The translations under genes and the position numbers were made by a program. Positions 6,392 through 13,583 of a stretch of 21,227 bases of DNA are shown piece by piece. Positions within the stretch are counted from its first letter, which is position 1. Every line of letters begins with the position of its first letter. The notes under the pieces are model-generated. The model ran no database searches. It was not told the origin of the DNA and worked only from the letters and a program-made list of their open reading frames with translations. Source of the stretch: JAADDV01 sp964582875 (GTDB lineage: Bacteria; Aquificota; Aquificia; Aquificales; Hydrogenothermaceae); assembly GCA_964582875.1 (NCBI GenBank), contig CAZOTZ010000024.1:1-21227 (forward strand), given 5' to 3'.

Positions 6392-7141
6392 TTAAGGTCT
6401 ATATTTGGCAAGTATTTCGTCCCAGTTAACTTCACCTGACTCAGGTCTGAACTTTTCCTGGAGTTTTGCAACTCTTTCTTCAAATGTTTCTTTTTCTTCT
6501 TTATAGAAAACACCTATAGGAACTTTTCCTTTAAATGGTTCAGCATCCTGAAGCTCTGGATTATCAGCATCAAGTACGTGGGCAGCAAGCTCTAAGGCAG
6601 CTTTCATATCTGATGGGTCATGTCCAAGCTCTTTGTTTATATCAATTAATCTTCCTTTGTAGTATTTGAATGTATCTATCTTGTTAAATGTAGGACATGG
6701 AGAAAGCACATTTATAAACGCAAATCCTTTATGTTCAATTCCTTTCTGGATAGTTTCTGCAAGGTGTTTTGGATTTCCTGCGTAAGACTGGGCTACAAAA
6801 GTTGCTCCGGAAGCTATAGCAAACTTAATAACGTTCATTGGGTCTTCTATGTTTCCATATGGGTTAAGAGAACCTTTGTATCCATGTCTTGAAGTTGGTG
6901 ATGTCTGGTTTTTAGTAAGAGCATACATTCTNNNNNNNNNNNNNNNNNNNNNNNNNNNNNNNNNNNNNNNNNNNNNNNNNNNNNNNNNNNNNNNNNNNNN
7001 NNNNNNNNNNNNNNNNNNNNNNNNNNNNNNNGTGAGAGCTGTAACTACTCCAAAGTCTCCACAACCGGGACACCATGTAGGTTCAATATCACTTCTGTAC
7101 TCCTTTGGTGGGAGTTTTTCCTGTAGTCTGATATATTCCAT
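6392..7141 (-). CDS. korB: 2-oxoacid:ferredoxin oxidoreductase, beta subunit (broken by an assembly gap)
   Basis: This is the thiamine-pyrophosphate and Fe-S subunit that, with the fused gamma-alpha subunit upstream, carboxylates succinyl-CoA or acetyl-CoA using reduced ferredoxin. WCPGCG near the N-terminus gives the first two cluster cysteines (Cys24, Cys27). After the gap come YALTKNQTSPTSRHG, then LSPCPTFN with a further Cys. The start is ATG 7141, 6 nt after GGAGG at 7152-7148. An upstream ATG at 7159 would only translate the Shine-Dalgarno itself. The 100 N at 6932-7031 replace the stretch that in homologs holds the GxGCS cysteine and the GDGD thiamine-pyrophosphate motif. That stretch is usually about 90 residues, so the true gap is probably nearer 270 bp. 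2-oxoglutarate is favoured as product because of the two-subunit form, but pyruvate is possible. Confidence 0.85.
   Translation of the reverse strand: MEYIRLQEKLPPKEYRSDIEPTWCPGCGDFGVVTALXXXXXXXXXXXXXXXXXXXXXXXXXXXXXXXXXXRMYALTKNQTSPTSRHGYKGSLNPYGNIEDPMNVIKFAIASGATFVAQSYAGNPKHLAETIQKGIEHKGFAFINVLSPCPTFNKIDTFKYYKGRLIDINKELGHDPSDMKAALELAAHVLDADNPELQDAEPFKGKVPIGVFYKEEKETFEERVAKLQEKFRPESGEVNWDEILAKYRP
6932..7031. other. Assembly gap of 100 N
   Basis: The run is exactly 100 undetermined bases, the usual placeholder for a scaffold join of unknown length. It falls inside korB, and the reading frame resumes on the far side. Confidence 0.98.
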
Positions 7142-7147
7142 GATATA

Positions 7148-7152
7148 CCTCC
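7148..7152 (-). promoter_or_regulatory. Ribosome binding site that fixes the korB start
   Basis: GGAGG read on the minus strand, 6 nt before ATG 7141. It makes the upstream in-frame ATG at 7159 an unlikely start. Confidence 0.85.
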
Positions 7153-7177
7153 TTTTCAAAGTTTGGTTTATTTTTAT

Positions 7178-7200
7178 AAAAACAGGGCTGAAAAGCCCTG
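7178..7200 (-). terminator. Terminator-like hairpin between korA and korB
   Basis: Read on the minus strand, CAGGGCT (7200-7194), loop TTTC, AGCCCTG (7189-7183) are followed at once by TTTTT and AT-rich sequence. It begins 10 nt after the korA stop and ends 36 nt before the korB start. The form closely matches the true terminator at 3238, yet it lies inside an operon, so it may act as a partial terminator or a processing and stability element. Confidence 0.7.
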
Positions 7201-7210
7201 ATTTATATCA

Positions 7211-9013
7211 TTAAGCGTTAACTTTCTCTCCAAGAAGTTCAAGGATTTTTTCTTCAATTTCTTTAGGAATGAATGGTTCACCTCTGTAAACATTAAACTG
7301 AACAATCTTCTCTTGAGGAATATTTGTAAACATTTTCATAAATCTTGCAAAATGTCCAAGATAAGAAGCTTCAGGAACAAGTATTTTATCAGCCATTGAT
7401 GCAAGTTCTTCAAGGGCATTTTTAGGAACAGGGTAAAGTAGTTTTGGATATAATGCTGCTATTTTATAACCTTTGTCTCTAAGTCTTTTAACAGCTTCCT
7501 GTGCTATAGAAGCTGTTAGTCCCCATGCTACAACAGCTATATCAGCTTTATCTCCTTTTTGAAGGTCTCCTAAATCCCACTCAACAAGGTGAGGATTTTC
7601 CTCCTCTACCTTTGATATCTTTCTAAACCTTTTGTCCATCATAACAGTTCTTTCGTTAGGTGTAGTTCTTGGACGTGAGTTTTCTGCGTGTTCAAGGCCT
7701 GTAGCAGTGTAAGGTTTTGGAGATTCTCCTGGAACAAACATTGGAGATATACCTGTTTCAGTTATAGCATATCTAAACAGATTTTCTACTTCTTCAGGTT
7801 TAACATCTCCTTTTTTAACAACTGGTCTTTCCACAAGATTTTCTTTGATTTTCTTAATATCTGGGGTTGGTATAGCCTCTGCTCTTAAAGATAAAGAACC
7901 ATCAGTAAGGAATAAGACAGGTAGTTGATATTTCTCAGCAAGGTTGAAAGCTTCTATAGTAAGATAGAAGTTTTCTTCAACGTTTTTAGGAGCAATAACT
8001 ATTCTCTGGTCATCTCCGTGTCCACCAAGAGCAGCTGCAAAAAGGTCTGCCTGTTCGTGTTTTGTTGGCATACCTGTGGAAGGTCCAGCTCTCTGTACGT
8101 CAACGATAACAGCAGGTAGCTCTGTCATAGAAGCAAGACCTATAAGCTCCTGCATAAGAGATATTCCAGGTCCTGATGTTGCTGTCATAGCTTTTACACC
8201 AGCAAAAGAAGCACCTATAACAACAGCCATTGATGATATTTCATCTTCAGACTGGTAAACAAAACCACCTGTTTTAAGTATAAGTGGAGATAGATAGTTT
8301 CCTACAGTTGTTGCAGGGGTAATTGGATATGCTGCGTAAACTTTAACACCTGCTACAGCAGCTCCAAGGGCAATTGCTTCATTTCCTTCAAGGATAATTA
8401 CATCTTTTTTAGGTAATGGTCCAGGAACTTTGTATGGGTCTACTTTTTTGAGATGTTCTTTTACGTAGTTTTGTGCTACCTCAATAGCTTTAAAGTTTAG
8501 ATTAACTACGTCTTCACCTTTCCTTGAGAATTTCTTAACAATTTCTTCTTTTAAAACTTCCATTGGGAAACCAAAAAGCTCAAAAACAGAAGCCATTGCG
8601 ATAACGTTTTTTGTTATATAAGCTCCAACTTCTTCCTTAGCGAGTTTAGACATAGGAACTGCATAAACGAAAACTCCCATCTTCTCAAGTTCTTCAAGGT
8701 CTGGTTCAAAATCTCCACCTTCTGGACCATCCCATATTAAAACCTTTCCTTCACCTAAGAGAGGTTTGTTCACTTCGTATGCTTCACCGTTAAATGCCAC
8801 GAGTATATCAAAACCATCTCCCTGAGAGAGGATTTTCTCATCTGACATTCTTACCTGGGATAAAGCGTATCCACCTTTGATTTCAGCAGGGAAAGATTTG
8901 AAAGTAACAACCTCATAACCAAGATTTGAGGCAGCTCTCATTGTAAAGTCACCGGCAGAGATAACACCTTCTCCACCTTCACCGGCATACTTAATTGTTA
9001 AATCAAATGCCAT
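7211..9013 (-). CDS. korA: 2-oxoacid:ferredoxin oxidoreductase, fused gamma-alpha subunit
   Basis: This 600-residue subunit carries two domains that are separate proteins in four-subunit enzymes. Residues 1 to about 185 are the gamma domain with GEGGEG at 11-16. From about 205 comes the alpha domain, with YPITPAT at 229-235, SEDEISSM at 255-262, TSGPGISLM at 279-287 and RAGPSTGMPTKHEQADL at 308-324. A transketolase C-terminal-like domain with DIAVVAWG follows after about 490. This fused layout is typical of the two-subunit 2-oxoglutarate oxidoreductases (KorAB) of the reductive TCA cycle in Aquificota, which make 2-oxoglutarate from succinyl-CoA and CO2. The start ATG 9013 has GGAGG 8 nt upstream. 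korB follows after 69 bp, and a promoter lies about 65 bp upstream at 9077-9106. Substrate choice (2-oxoglutarate against pyruvate) is inferred from architecture. Confidence 0.9.
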   Translation of the reverse strand: MAFDLTIKYAGEGGEGVISAGDFTMRAASNLGYEVVTFKSFPAEIKGGYALSQVRMSDEKILSQGDGFDILVAFNGEAYEVNKPLLGEGKVLIWDGPEGGDFEPDLEELEKMGVFVYAVPMSKLAKEEVGAYITKNVIAMASVFELFGFPMEVLKEEIVKKFSRKGEDVVNLNFKAIEVAQNYVKEHLKKVDPYKVPGPLPKKDVIILEGNEAIALGAAVAGVKVYAAYPITPATTVGNYLSPLILKTGGFVYQSEDEISSMAVVIGASFAGVKAMTATSGPGISLMQELIGLASMTELPAVIVDVQRAGPSTGMPTKHEQADLFAAALGGHGDDQRIVIAPKNVEENFYLTIEAFNLAEKYQLPVLFLTDGSLSLRAEAIPTPDIKKIKENLVERPVVKKGDVKPEEVENLFRYAITETGISPMFVPGESPKPYTATGLEHAENSRPRTTPNERTVMMDKRFRKISKVEEENPHLVEWDLGDLQKGDKADIAVVAWGLTASIAQEAVKRLRDKGYKIAALYPKLLYPVPKNALEELASMADKILVPEASYLGHFARFMKMFTNIPQEKIVQFNVYRGEPFIPKEIEEKILELLGEKVNA

Positions 9014-9076
9014 AGCGGATTCCTCCTTTTATTTTTTAGAGCATATTCAATTTTTTATATATTCTTCAGTCCTATA

Positions 9077-9106
9077 AATATAACACTGTTTGATTTTTTA
9101 AATCAA
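9077..9106 (-). promoter_or_regulatory. Probable sigma-70-type promoter of korAB
   Basis: On the minus strand TTGATT (9106-9101), an 18-nt spacer and TATATT (9082-9077) form a reasonable -35/-10 pair about 65 bp upstream of korA. The -35 is also one arm of a perfect inverted repeat, TTGATTT-TTT-AAATCAA (9090-9106). The spacer contains most of the element shared with the acnB promoter. Confidence 0.65.
9082..9102 (+). promoter_or_regulatory. Putative operator shared by the korA and acnB promoters (copy 1)
   Basis: The 21 bases begin AACACTGTTTGATTTT and end TTAAA. They match positions 20854-20874 at 19 of 21, differing only at the fifth and seventeenth bases. The core AACAnTGTT is itself an inverted repeat. 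Here the element lies within the korA promoter spacer, a position where a bound protein would block RNA polymerase. Confidence 0.5.
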
Positions 9107-9380
9107 GCTGAAAGTTAAGAATTATTAATATTAAACTGATTAAAGTGTTAAAAGATTAAATAGTTTGTGAATTTTCATTACAAATTGATGAAATCTCTTT
9201 TACTCATCTACTTTAAAAGCTTTTATAAAAAAATCTGTAATCTTTGCCATGTAAATCGCTTTTACATAAAGATTTTTTACAAACGCAAGATTTATAAAAA
9301 ATTGATACATCTGAAAAACTTACGGAAATGGCAATTTTTTTGCAAAAATTCCAGGCAAGACCTTTACAGGTGGCTCTGTT

Positions 9381-10346
9381 ATGAAAAGAATAATGTTTGG
9401 ATTTTACAAAGGGTTAGGAGATTTTATTTCTGACAGCTACATTATTAGGGAGTTTTCAAAAGGCGGATACAGGACAACAGTTTTTGTTTCAAACTGGCTT
9501 TACGAAATTGCAAAATACATTTTACCGACTGTAGATGTTAAAAAGTACTCCTCAAGTAAGGACCTCTTGAGAGAACATTACGATTACGATTATATCTTCC
9601 TTACACCAAACTACTTGCACCCTTTCACATTAGAAAAAAGGGCTTTATGGCTCTATTTACTTAAACTTTTTATAGTAAAAATCAAAAGTAAAGAAAGTGT
9701 TGTTATACATCCATCTTACAGGGAGCTTTTTTACCACTACTTCCAGTTAAAAGGGACATTTTTAGACGAGCATTTTTTCTTTATGAGTGAAAAACTTATC
9801 AGGAAGTTTTTTCCATATATTCATTTTAAAAATCCTGACTGGTCTTATAAAGGTAAGCCTTTTATTAACAGAGTTCTTATATTCCCTTTCTCAGGAAATG
9901 AGAATAAAGACTATCCAGTAGAAAAATACGCTTTAGTTGCAGAAAATCTTAAAAATCTTGGTGTGAATGAAGTTCTGTTTTTTGTTCAAAGCAAGGATAG
10001 AAAAAAGCTGGATTTTTTAGAAGGGAGATTTCCTGTTGAGACTAAATCTTTGGTGGAGATTGCAAAAACATTTAAAAGTACAGATTTAGTTATTTCTGGA
10101 GATACAGGACCAGCCCATTTAGGCGGCTATTTTGGTGCAAATCTTTTAGTTCTTTATGGGTATACAAAACCTGAAAAGTACAGACCAATAAGCAGTGGCA
10201 AGGTTATAACCCTTCAATCAAAAACAGGTCTTTTAAAGGATATTTCCCATCTTGAGATACTTGCTCTTATAAAGAAAAACTTTTCTTTCAAGGGGAGAGA
10301 AAAAAATGATGAACAAAAAGCTGTCAATATGTATTCCAACGTATAA
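9381..10346 (+). CDS. Glycosyltransferase family 9 (heptosyltransferase-like)
   Basis: This 321-residue protein has the GT-B layout of GT9 enzymes. The N-terminal GFYKGLGDFISDSYIIREF at 7-25 matches the nucleotide-sugar fold entry (usually xxxxGDxxxxxP). IFPFSGNENKDYPVEKY at 167-183 is the linker into the second domain. SGDTGPAHLGGYFGA at 239-253, with YGYTKPEKYRP at 259-269, is the donor-binding signature shared with WaaC, WaaF and WaaQ. Such enzymes transfer heptose from ADP-heptose onto lipopolysaccharide. The kinase rfaE1 on the same strand fits that role, but acceptor and exact donor cannot be read. The start has AGGTGG 7 nt upstream. The last 41 bp overlap the next gene in another frame, so the C-terminal tail after about residue 308 may be a late-stop extension. 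Confidence 0.85.
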   Translation: MKRIMFGFYKGLGDFISDSYIIREFSKGGYRTTVFVSNWLYEIAKYILPTVDVKKYSSSKDLLREHYDYDYIFLTPNYLHPFTLEKRALWLYLLKLFIVKIKSKESVVIHPSYRELFYHYFQLKGTFLDEHFFFMSEKLIRKFFPYIHFKNPDWSYKGKPFINRVLIFPFSGNENKDYPVEKYALVAENLKNLGVNEVLFFVQSKDRKKLDFLEGRFPVETKSLVEIAKTFKSTDLVISGDTGPAHLGGYFGANLLVLYGYTKPEKYRPISSGKVITLQSKTGLLKDISHLEILALIKKNFSFKGREKNDEQKAVNMYSNV

Positions 10347-11301
10347 CAGACCTGAGCTTTTAGAGAAAGCTCTAAAGATTTTTTTAGATGAAGCTAAAGA
10401 GTTTAATGTGCCTGTTTACATATCTGATGATTCAACAAACGACAAAACAAGAAACATGGTAGAGAAATTAAAAAAAGAATATCCACTTATTTTTTACAGG
10501 AAAAACAGTAAGCCCCTTGGTATAGAGGAGAATTTCTTTTCTGTTTTGAACATGTCAGATACCCGGTACAGATGGCTTTTAGGTGATGATGATTCCCTGA
10601 CAAAAGGGGCTATAAAAAGAGTTTTATCTATCCTTGATAAAGATGATTTTGACGGAGTTATTGTAAATGCCTGTAGGTTAAAAGACAAAAGGTTTCCTGA
10701 AAAAGGTTGTAGAAATCTCAGGGTAAAACATCTAAAAACAAAGGTATATACAGATAGGAATGAGCTTTTAAGGGAACTTGGATGGCATACAACATTTATG
10801 AGTACAATTATCTACAGTGAAAAAACTATTCAGAATTTTGATAAAAGCCGTTATAAAGGCACAATATTTCCCCAGTTCGTCCTCTTTTACCATTACTTAG
10901 GTCTAAAAGAGAAAATAAACGTTTACTGGGATAGTACTCCTACTGTTTACACGTTAAATATAGGTAGTTTAGGAGGAGCGAACTGGTTTAAAAACATAAT
11001 AAAAATATTCACAAAAGATTGGTTTGAAGCTGTTTTTTCCCTTCCAGATACCTACACAGAAGAAGCAAAACTAAAGTGTATAAAAAGTCATGACTTGTAT
11101 ACAGGTGTCTTCAGTCCTTTGAAACTTCTTTATATACGTTCTTTTGGATATCTAAACAGGGATATCTTAGACAAGTACAGGGATTTTATTCCTTACGCTG
11201 TAAACACTCCTAAACCAGTTCTTTATTTAAGCTCCATATTTCCAGTCCCTTTAGCAGCGTTCCTGAGAGAAGTTTACATAAAAATAAAAGGAGGTCATTA
11301 G
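10306..11301 (+). CDS. Glycosyltransferase family 2
   Basis: This 331-residue GT-A enzyme starts LSICIPTYNRPELL at 6-19. SDDSTND at 40-46 binds the nucleotide and GDDDSL at 93-98 is the DxD metal-binding motif for the nucleotide sugar. The C-terminal half, after about 180, has aromatic and hydrophobic stretches (YRDFIPYAV, LYLSSIFPVPLAAFL) that may associate with the membrane but no clear transmembrane array. It overlaps the GT9 gene by 41 bp. GGGGAGA at 10292-10298 can serve ATG 10306 or the adjacent ATG 10309. It ends 2 bp before the next glycosyltransferase start, so the set is one translationally coupled operon. Donor and linkage cannot be predicted; surface polysaccharide assembly follows from context. 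Confidence 0.88.
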   Translation: MMNKKLSICIPTYNRPELLEKALKIFLDEAKEFNVPVYISDDSTNDKTRNMVEKLKKEYPLIFYRKNSKPLGIEENFFSVLNMSDTRYRWLLGDDDSLTKGAIKRVLSILDKDDFDGVIVNACRLKDKRFPEKGCRNLRVKHLKTKVYTDRNELLRELGWHTTFMSTIIYSEKTIQNFDKSRYKGTIFPQFVLFYHYLGLKEKINVYWDSTPTVYTLNIGSLGGANWFKNIIKIFTKDWFEAVFSLPDTYTEEAKLKCIKSHDLYTGVFSPLKLLYIRSFGYLNRDILDKYRDFIPYAVNTPKPVLYLSSIFPVPLAAFLREVYIKIKGGH

Positions 11302-11303
11302 CT

Positions 11304-12131
11304 ATGTTTGATATCACAGCATCTTTAGTACTTTACAAAAACAATCCAAGGGATGTTATAAAAGCGATAAAAAGCTTTTTAAATACCAGTCTTAATGTTT
11401 TTCTATACGTTGTTGATAATTCCCCTGAAGATACCCTTGGAAAAATTGTAGAGAGGTTAAACGACGGAAGGATTGAATATATCTTTAACAATGGGGAAAA
11501 CCTTGGGTTTGGAAAAGCCCATAATATAGCCATAAAAAAAGTAATAGATAAATCCAAATATCACCTTGTACTTAATCCAGATGTCTGGTTTGAAAAAGGA
11601 ACCCTTGAAAAGCTGTTTGATTTTATGGAAAAGAACCCAGATGTAGGTCAGGTAATGCCAAAGGTTTTAAACCCAGATGGAACTGTACAGGCATTATGTA
11701 AAAGACTTCCATCACCAATTGACCTTTTTGGTAGAAGATTTTTACCTTCTCCTTTTAAAAAGGTTTTAGATGAGAGATTAAAATGGTATGAGTTCTGGGA
11801 TGTTGGTTATGATAACTTAGCTGAAGTACCAGCCCTTTCTGGATGTTTTATGTTTGTTAGAACAAAAGTTTTTAAAGAGGTAGGTCTTTTTGATGATGAG
11901 TACTTCATGTATATGGAAGATTATGATATGTGCAGGAGAATAAACAGTAGATATAGAACTATTTACTATCCAGAAGCAATAATTTATCATAAGTATGGTA
12001 AACATTCTTACAAAAATAAAAAATTACTCCTTACCCATATACGCTCAGCGATAAGGTACTTTAACAAATGGGGATGGATTTTAGACCTTGACAGGGACAT
12101 AAAAAATATAGATTCAGGGAGAGTTGCATGA
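11304..12131 (+). CDS. Glycosyltransferase family 2, rhamnosyltransferase-like (WbbL type)
   Basis: This 275-residue GT-A glycosyltransferase has VDNSPED at 37-43, NGENLGFGKAHN at 63-74, NPDVW at 91-95 in place of the DxD, and a catalytic region ending MEDYDMCRR near 206-214 after LSGCFMFVR. The GENLGFGxAHN and (M)EDxDxCRR motifs are typical of dTDP-L-rhamnose transferases such as WbbL and RfbF relatives. That matches the dTDP-sugar genes immediately downstream. GGAGG at 11290-11294 lies 9 nt before the ATG. The stop overlaps the rfbA start by 4 bp (ATGA). It probably adds a deoxyhexose, likely rhamnose, to a lipid-linked glycan. Donor assignment is inferred from family and neighbours. Confidence 0.83.
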   Translation: MFDITASLVLYKNNPRDVIKAIKSFLNTSLNVFLYVVDNSPEDTLGKIVERLNDGRIEYIFNNGENLGFGKAHNIAIKKVIDKSKYHLVLNPDVWFEKGTLEKLFDFMEKNPDVGQVMPKVLNPDGTVQALCKRLPSPIDLFGRRFLPSPFKKVLDERLKWYEFWDVGYDNLAEVPALSGCFMFVRTKVFKEVGLFDDEYFMYMEDYDMCRRINSRYRTIYYPEAIIYHKYGKHSYKNKKLLLTHIRSAIRYFNKWGWILDLDRDIKNIDSGRVA

Positions 12132-13009
12132 AAGCAGTTATTTTAGCTGGAGGAAGTGGGACAAGACTTTATCCTGTAACAAAAGCTATAAATAAACATT
12201 TTCTTCCTATATACAACAAACCCATGATTTACTACCCACTTTCCCTTGTTATGCTCTTAGGTCTTAGAGATGTTCTTTTCATAACAAACAAGTACGATTT
12301 ACACCACTTTCAGGACCTTTTTGGAGATGGTTCTCACCTTGGGATGAACTTCCAGTACAAAATCCAGGAAAAACCGAATGGTCTTGCAGAAGGTCTCATT
12401 CTTGCTGAGGACTTTATAGGAGATGATAACGTCTGTTTTTTGTTAGGGGATAACATATTTTTTGGTCATGACCTTGTACAGATAATGAAAGAAGCGAAAT
12501 CTGATATAGAAAAGAACAAAGGAGCTTATGTTTTTGGTTATTCTGTGAAAGACCCTGAAAGGTTTGGTGTTGTTGAGTTTGATGAAAGTGGAAAGGTTAT
12601 TTCTATAGAAGAAAAACCAAAAAAACCTAAGTCAAACTATGCAGTTGTTGGAATGTACTTTTACGATAATGAAGCAGTTGAAATAGCTAAAAATATAACC
12701 CCCTCAGATAGAGGAGAGTTAGAGATAACATCTGTTAATGAGGAGTATCTAAAAAAAGGTAAGTTAAAAGTAAAACTCCTTGGAAGGGGATTTGCATGGT
12801 TTGACGCAGGTACCCATGACAGCTTTCTTGAGGCTGGAGAGTTTGTTGCAACAATAGAAAAAAGAACAGGCTTGATGATTGGCTGTATAGAGGAGATAGC
12901 TTACAACAACGGTTGGATAACAAAAGACCAGCTTTTAGAACTTGCAGAGCCTCTGAAGAAAACAGAGTATGGAAAGTATTTAATAGAATTAGTGGAAGAG
13001 AGGGATTAA
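12128..13009 (+). CDS. rfbA: Glucose-1-phosphate thymidylyltransferase RfbA (RmlA)
   Basis: This 293-residue enzyme makes dTDP-glucose from dTTP and glucose-1-phosphate, the first step towards dTDP-rhamnose. The nucleotide-binding loop AGGSGTRLYPVT is at 7-18, followed by INKHFLPIYNKPMIYYPLS at 21-39. LLGDNIFFG near 105-113 holds the metal-binding Asp, and EEKPKKPKSNYAVVGMYFYD lies further on. All are hallmark RmlA segments and the length is standard. Two conserved spots differ slightly: KHFLP rather than the common KQLLP, and GLAEG rather than GLAQA. The start overlaps the preceding glycosyltransferase stop as ATGA, and rfbC follows after 1 bp. Confidence 0.95.
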   Translation: MKAVILAGGSGTRLYPVTKAINKHFLPIYNKPMIYYPLSLVMLLGLRDVLFITNKYDLHHFQDLFGDGSHLGMNFQYKIQEKPNGLAEGLILAEDFIGDDNVCFLLGDNIFFGHDLVQIMKEAKSDIEKNKGAYVFGYSVKDPERFGVVEFDESGKVISIEEKPKKPKSNYAVVGMYFYDNEAVEIAKNITPSDRGELEITSVNEEYLKKGKLKVKLLGRGFAWFDAGTHDSFLEAGEFVATIEKRTGLMIGCIEEIAYNNGWITKDQLLELAEPLKKTEYGKYLIELVEERD

Positions 13010-13010
13010 T

Positions 13011-13583
13011 ATGCCTTTTGAGTTTTTTAAAACAGATATACCAGATGTGGTTTTAATAAAACCTAAAGTTTTCGGTGATGATAGAGGCTTTTTTATGGAA
13101 ACATTCAAAAAATCAGATTTTGAAAAGGCTGGTATAAATGTTAACTTTGTTCAGGATAATCACTCAAAATCTGTAAAAGGTGTTTTAAGAGGTCTTCATT
13201 ACCAGAAAAAACCTTATGCCCAGGGAAAACTGGTAAGATGTGTAAAAGGAAGAATATTTGATGTGGCTGTTGATATAAGGAAAGGAAGTCCTACATTCGG
13301 GAAATGGGTTGCCCAGGAACTTTCTGAAGAAAATAAACTTATGCTATGGATACCAGAAGGTTTTGCCCATGGTTTTTTAACTTTATCAGATGAAGCAGAG
13401 GTTATATACAAGGTGTCTGGAAGTGAGTATGCTCCTGATTATGACACAGGTATTCTGTGGAATGACCCACAGATAGGTATAAAATGGCCTGATGTAGGAA
13501 AGATTATCCTTTCTGAAAAGGATAGCAGATTGCCTTTACTGAAAGATGCAGATATAAATTTTGAGTACAGGGGGGATACATGA
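13011..13583 (+). CDS. rfbC: dTDP-4-dehydrorhamnose 3,5-epimerase RfbC (RmlC)
   Basis: This 190-residue cupin epimerises the C3 and C5 centres of dTDP-4-keto-6-deoxyglucose. FVQDNHSKSVKGVLRGLHYQ at 46-65 contains the catalytic His63, GKLVRCVKGRIFDVAVDIR at 72-90 is the cupin core, PEGFAHGFLTL comes at about 115-125, and a Tyr in SEYAPDYD corresponds to the active-site tyrosine. Length and motif order are standard, so true 3,5-epimerisation is expected rather than a 3-epimerase or isomerase variant. The stop overlaps the rfbB start by 4 bp (ATGA). Confidence 0.95.
   Translation: MPFEFFKTDIPDVVLIKPKVFGDDRGFFMETFKKSDFEKAGINVNFVQDNHSKSVKGVLRGLHYQKKPYAQGKLVRCVKGRIFDVAVDIRKGSPTFGKWVAQELSEENKLMLWIPEGFAHGFLTLSDEAEVIYKVSGSEYAPDYDTGILWNDPQIGIKWPDVGKIILSEKDSRLPLLKDADINFEYRGDT

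Larger units (their letters stand above)
9014..9380. other. AT-rich intergenic region with the korA promoter and the leader of the polysaccharide operon
   Basis: These 367 bp contain no convincing gene. The left part (to about 9106) holds the korA Shine-Dalgarno and promoter. The right part has a 12-bp palindrome TAAAAGCTTTTA at 9214-9225, an inverted repeat ATGTAAA-TCGCT-TTTACAT at 9249-9267, and a bulged hairpin built on AATTTTT/AAAAATT around 9333-9355. AGGTGG at 9368-9373 is the Shine-Dalgarno of the glycosyltransferase. Plus-strand promoter candidates are weak, the best being TTTACT (9199-9204), 19 nt, TATAAA (9224-9229). Confidence 0.7.

Noticed and set aside
7142..7159. Upstream ATG adding six residues to KorB
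   Set aside because: The extra codons are the translated Shine-Dalgarno region; GGAGG is correctly spaced only for ATG 7141.
6849..7214. 121-residue plus-strand reading frame through the N run
   Set aside because: It is antisense to korB and is kept open only because the undetermined bases contain no stops.
9167..9433. 88-residue plus-strand reading frame upstream of the GT9 gene
   Set aside because: It is Lys/Tyr/Phe-rich as expected of translated AT-rich spacer, has no Shine-Dalgarno or recognisable motif, and overlaps the GT9 start in another frame.
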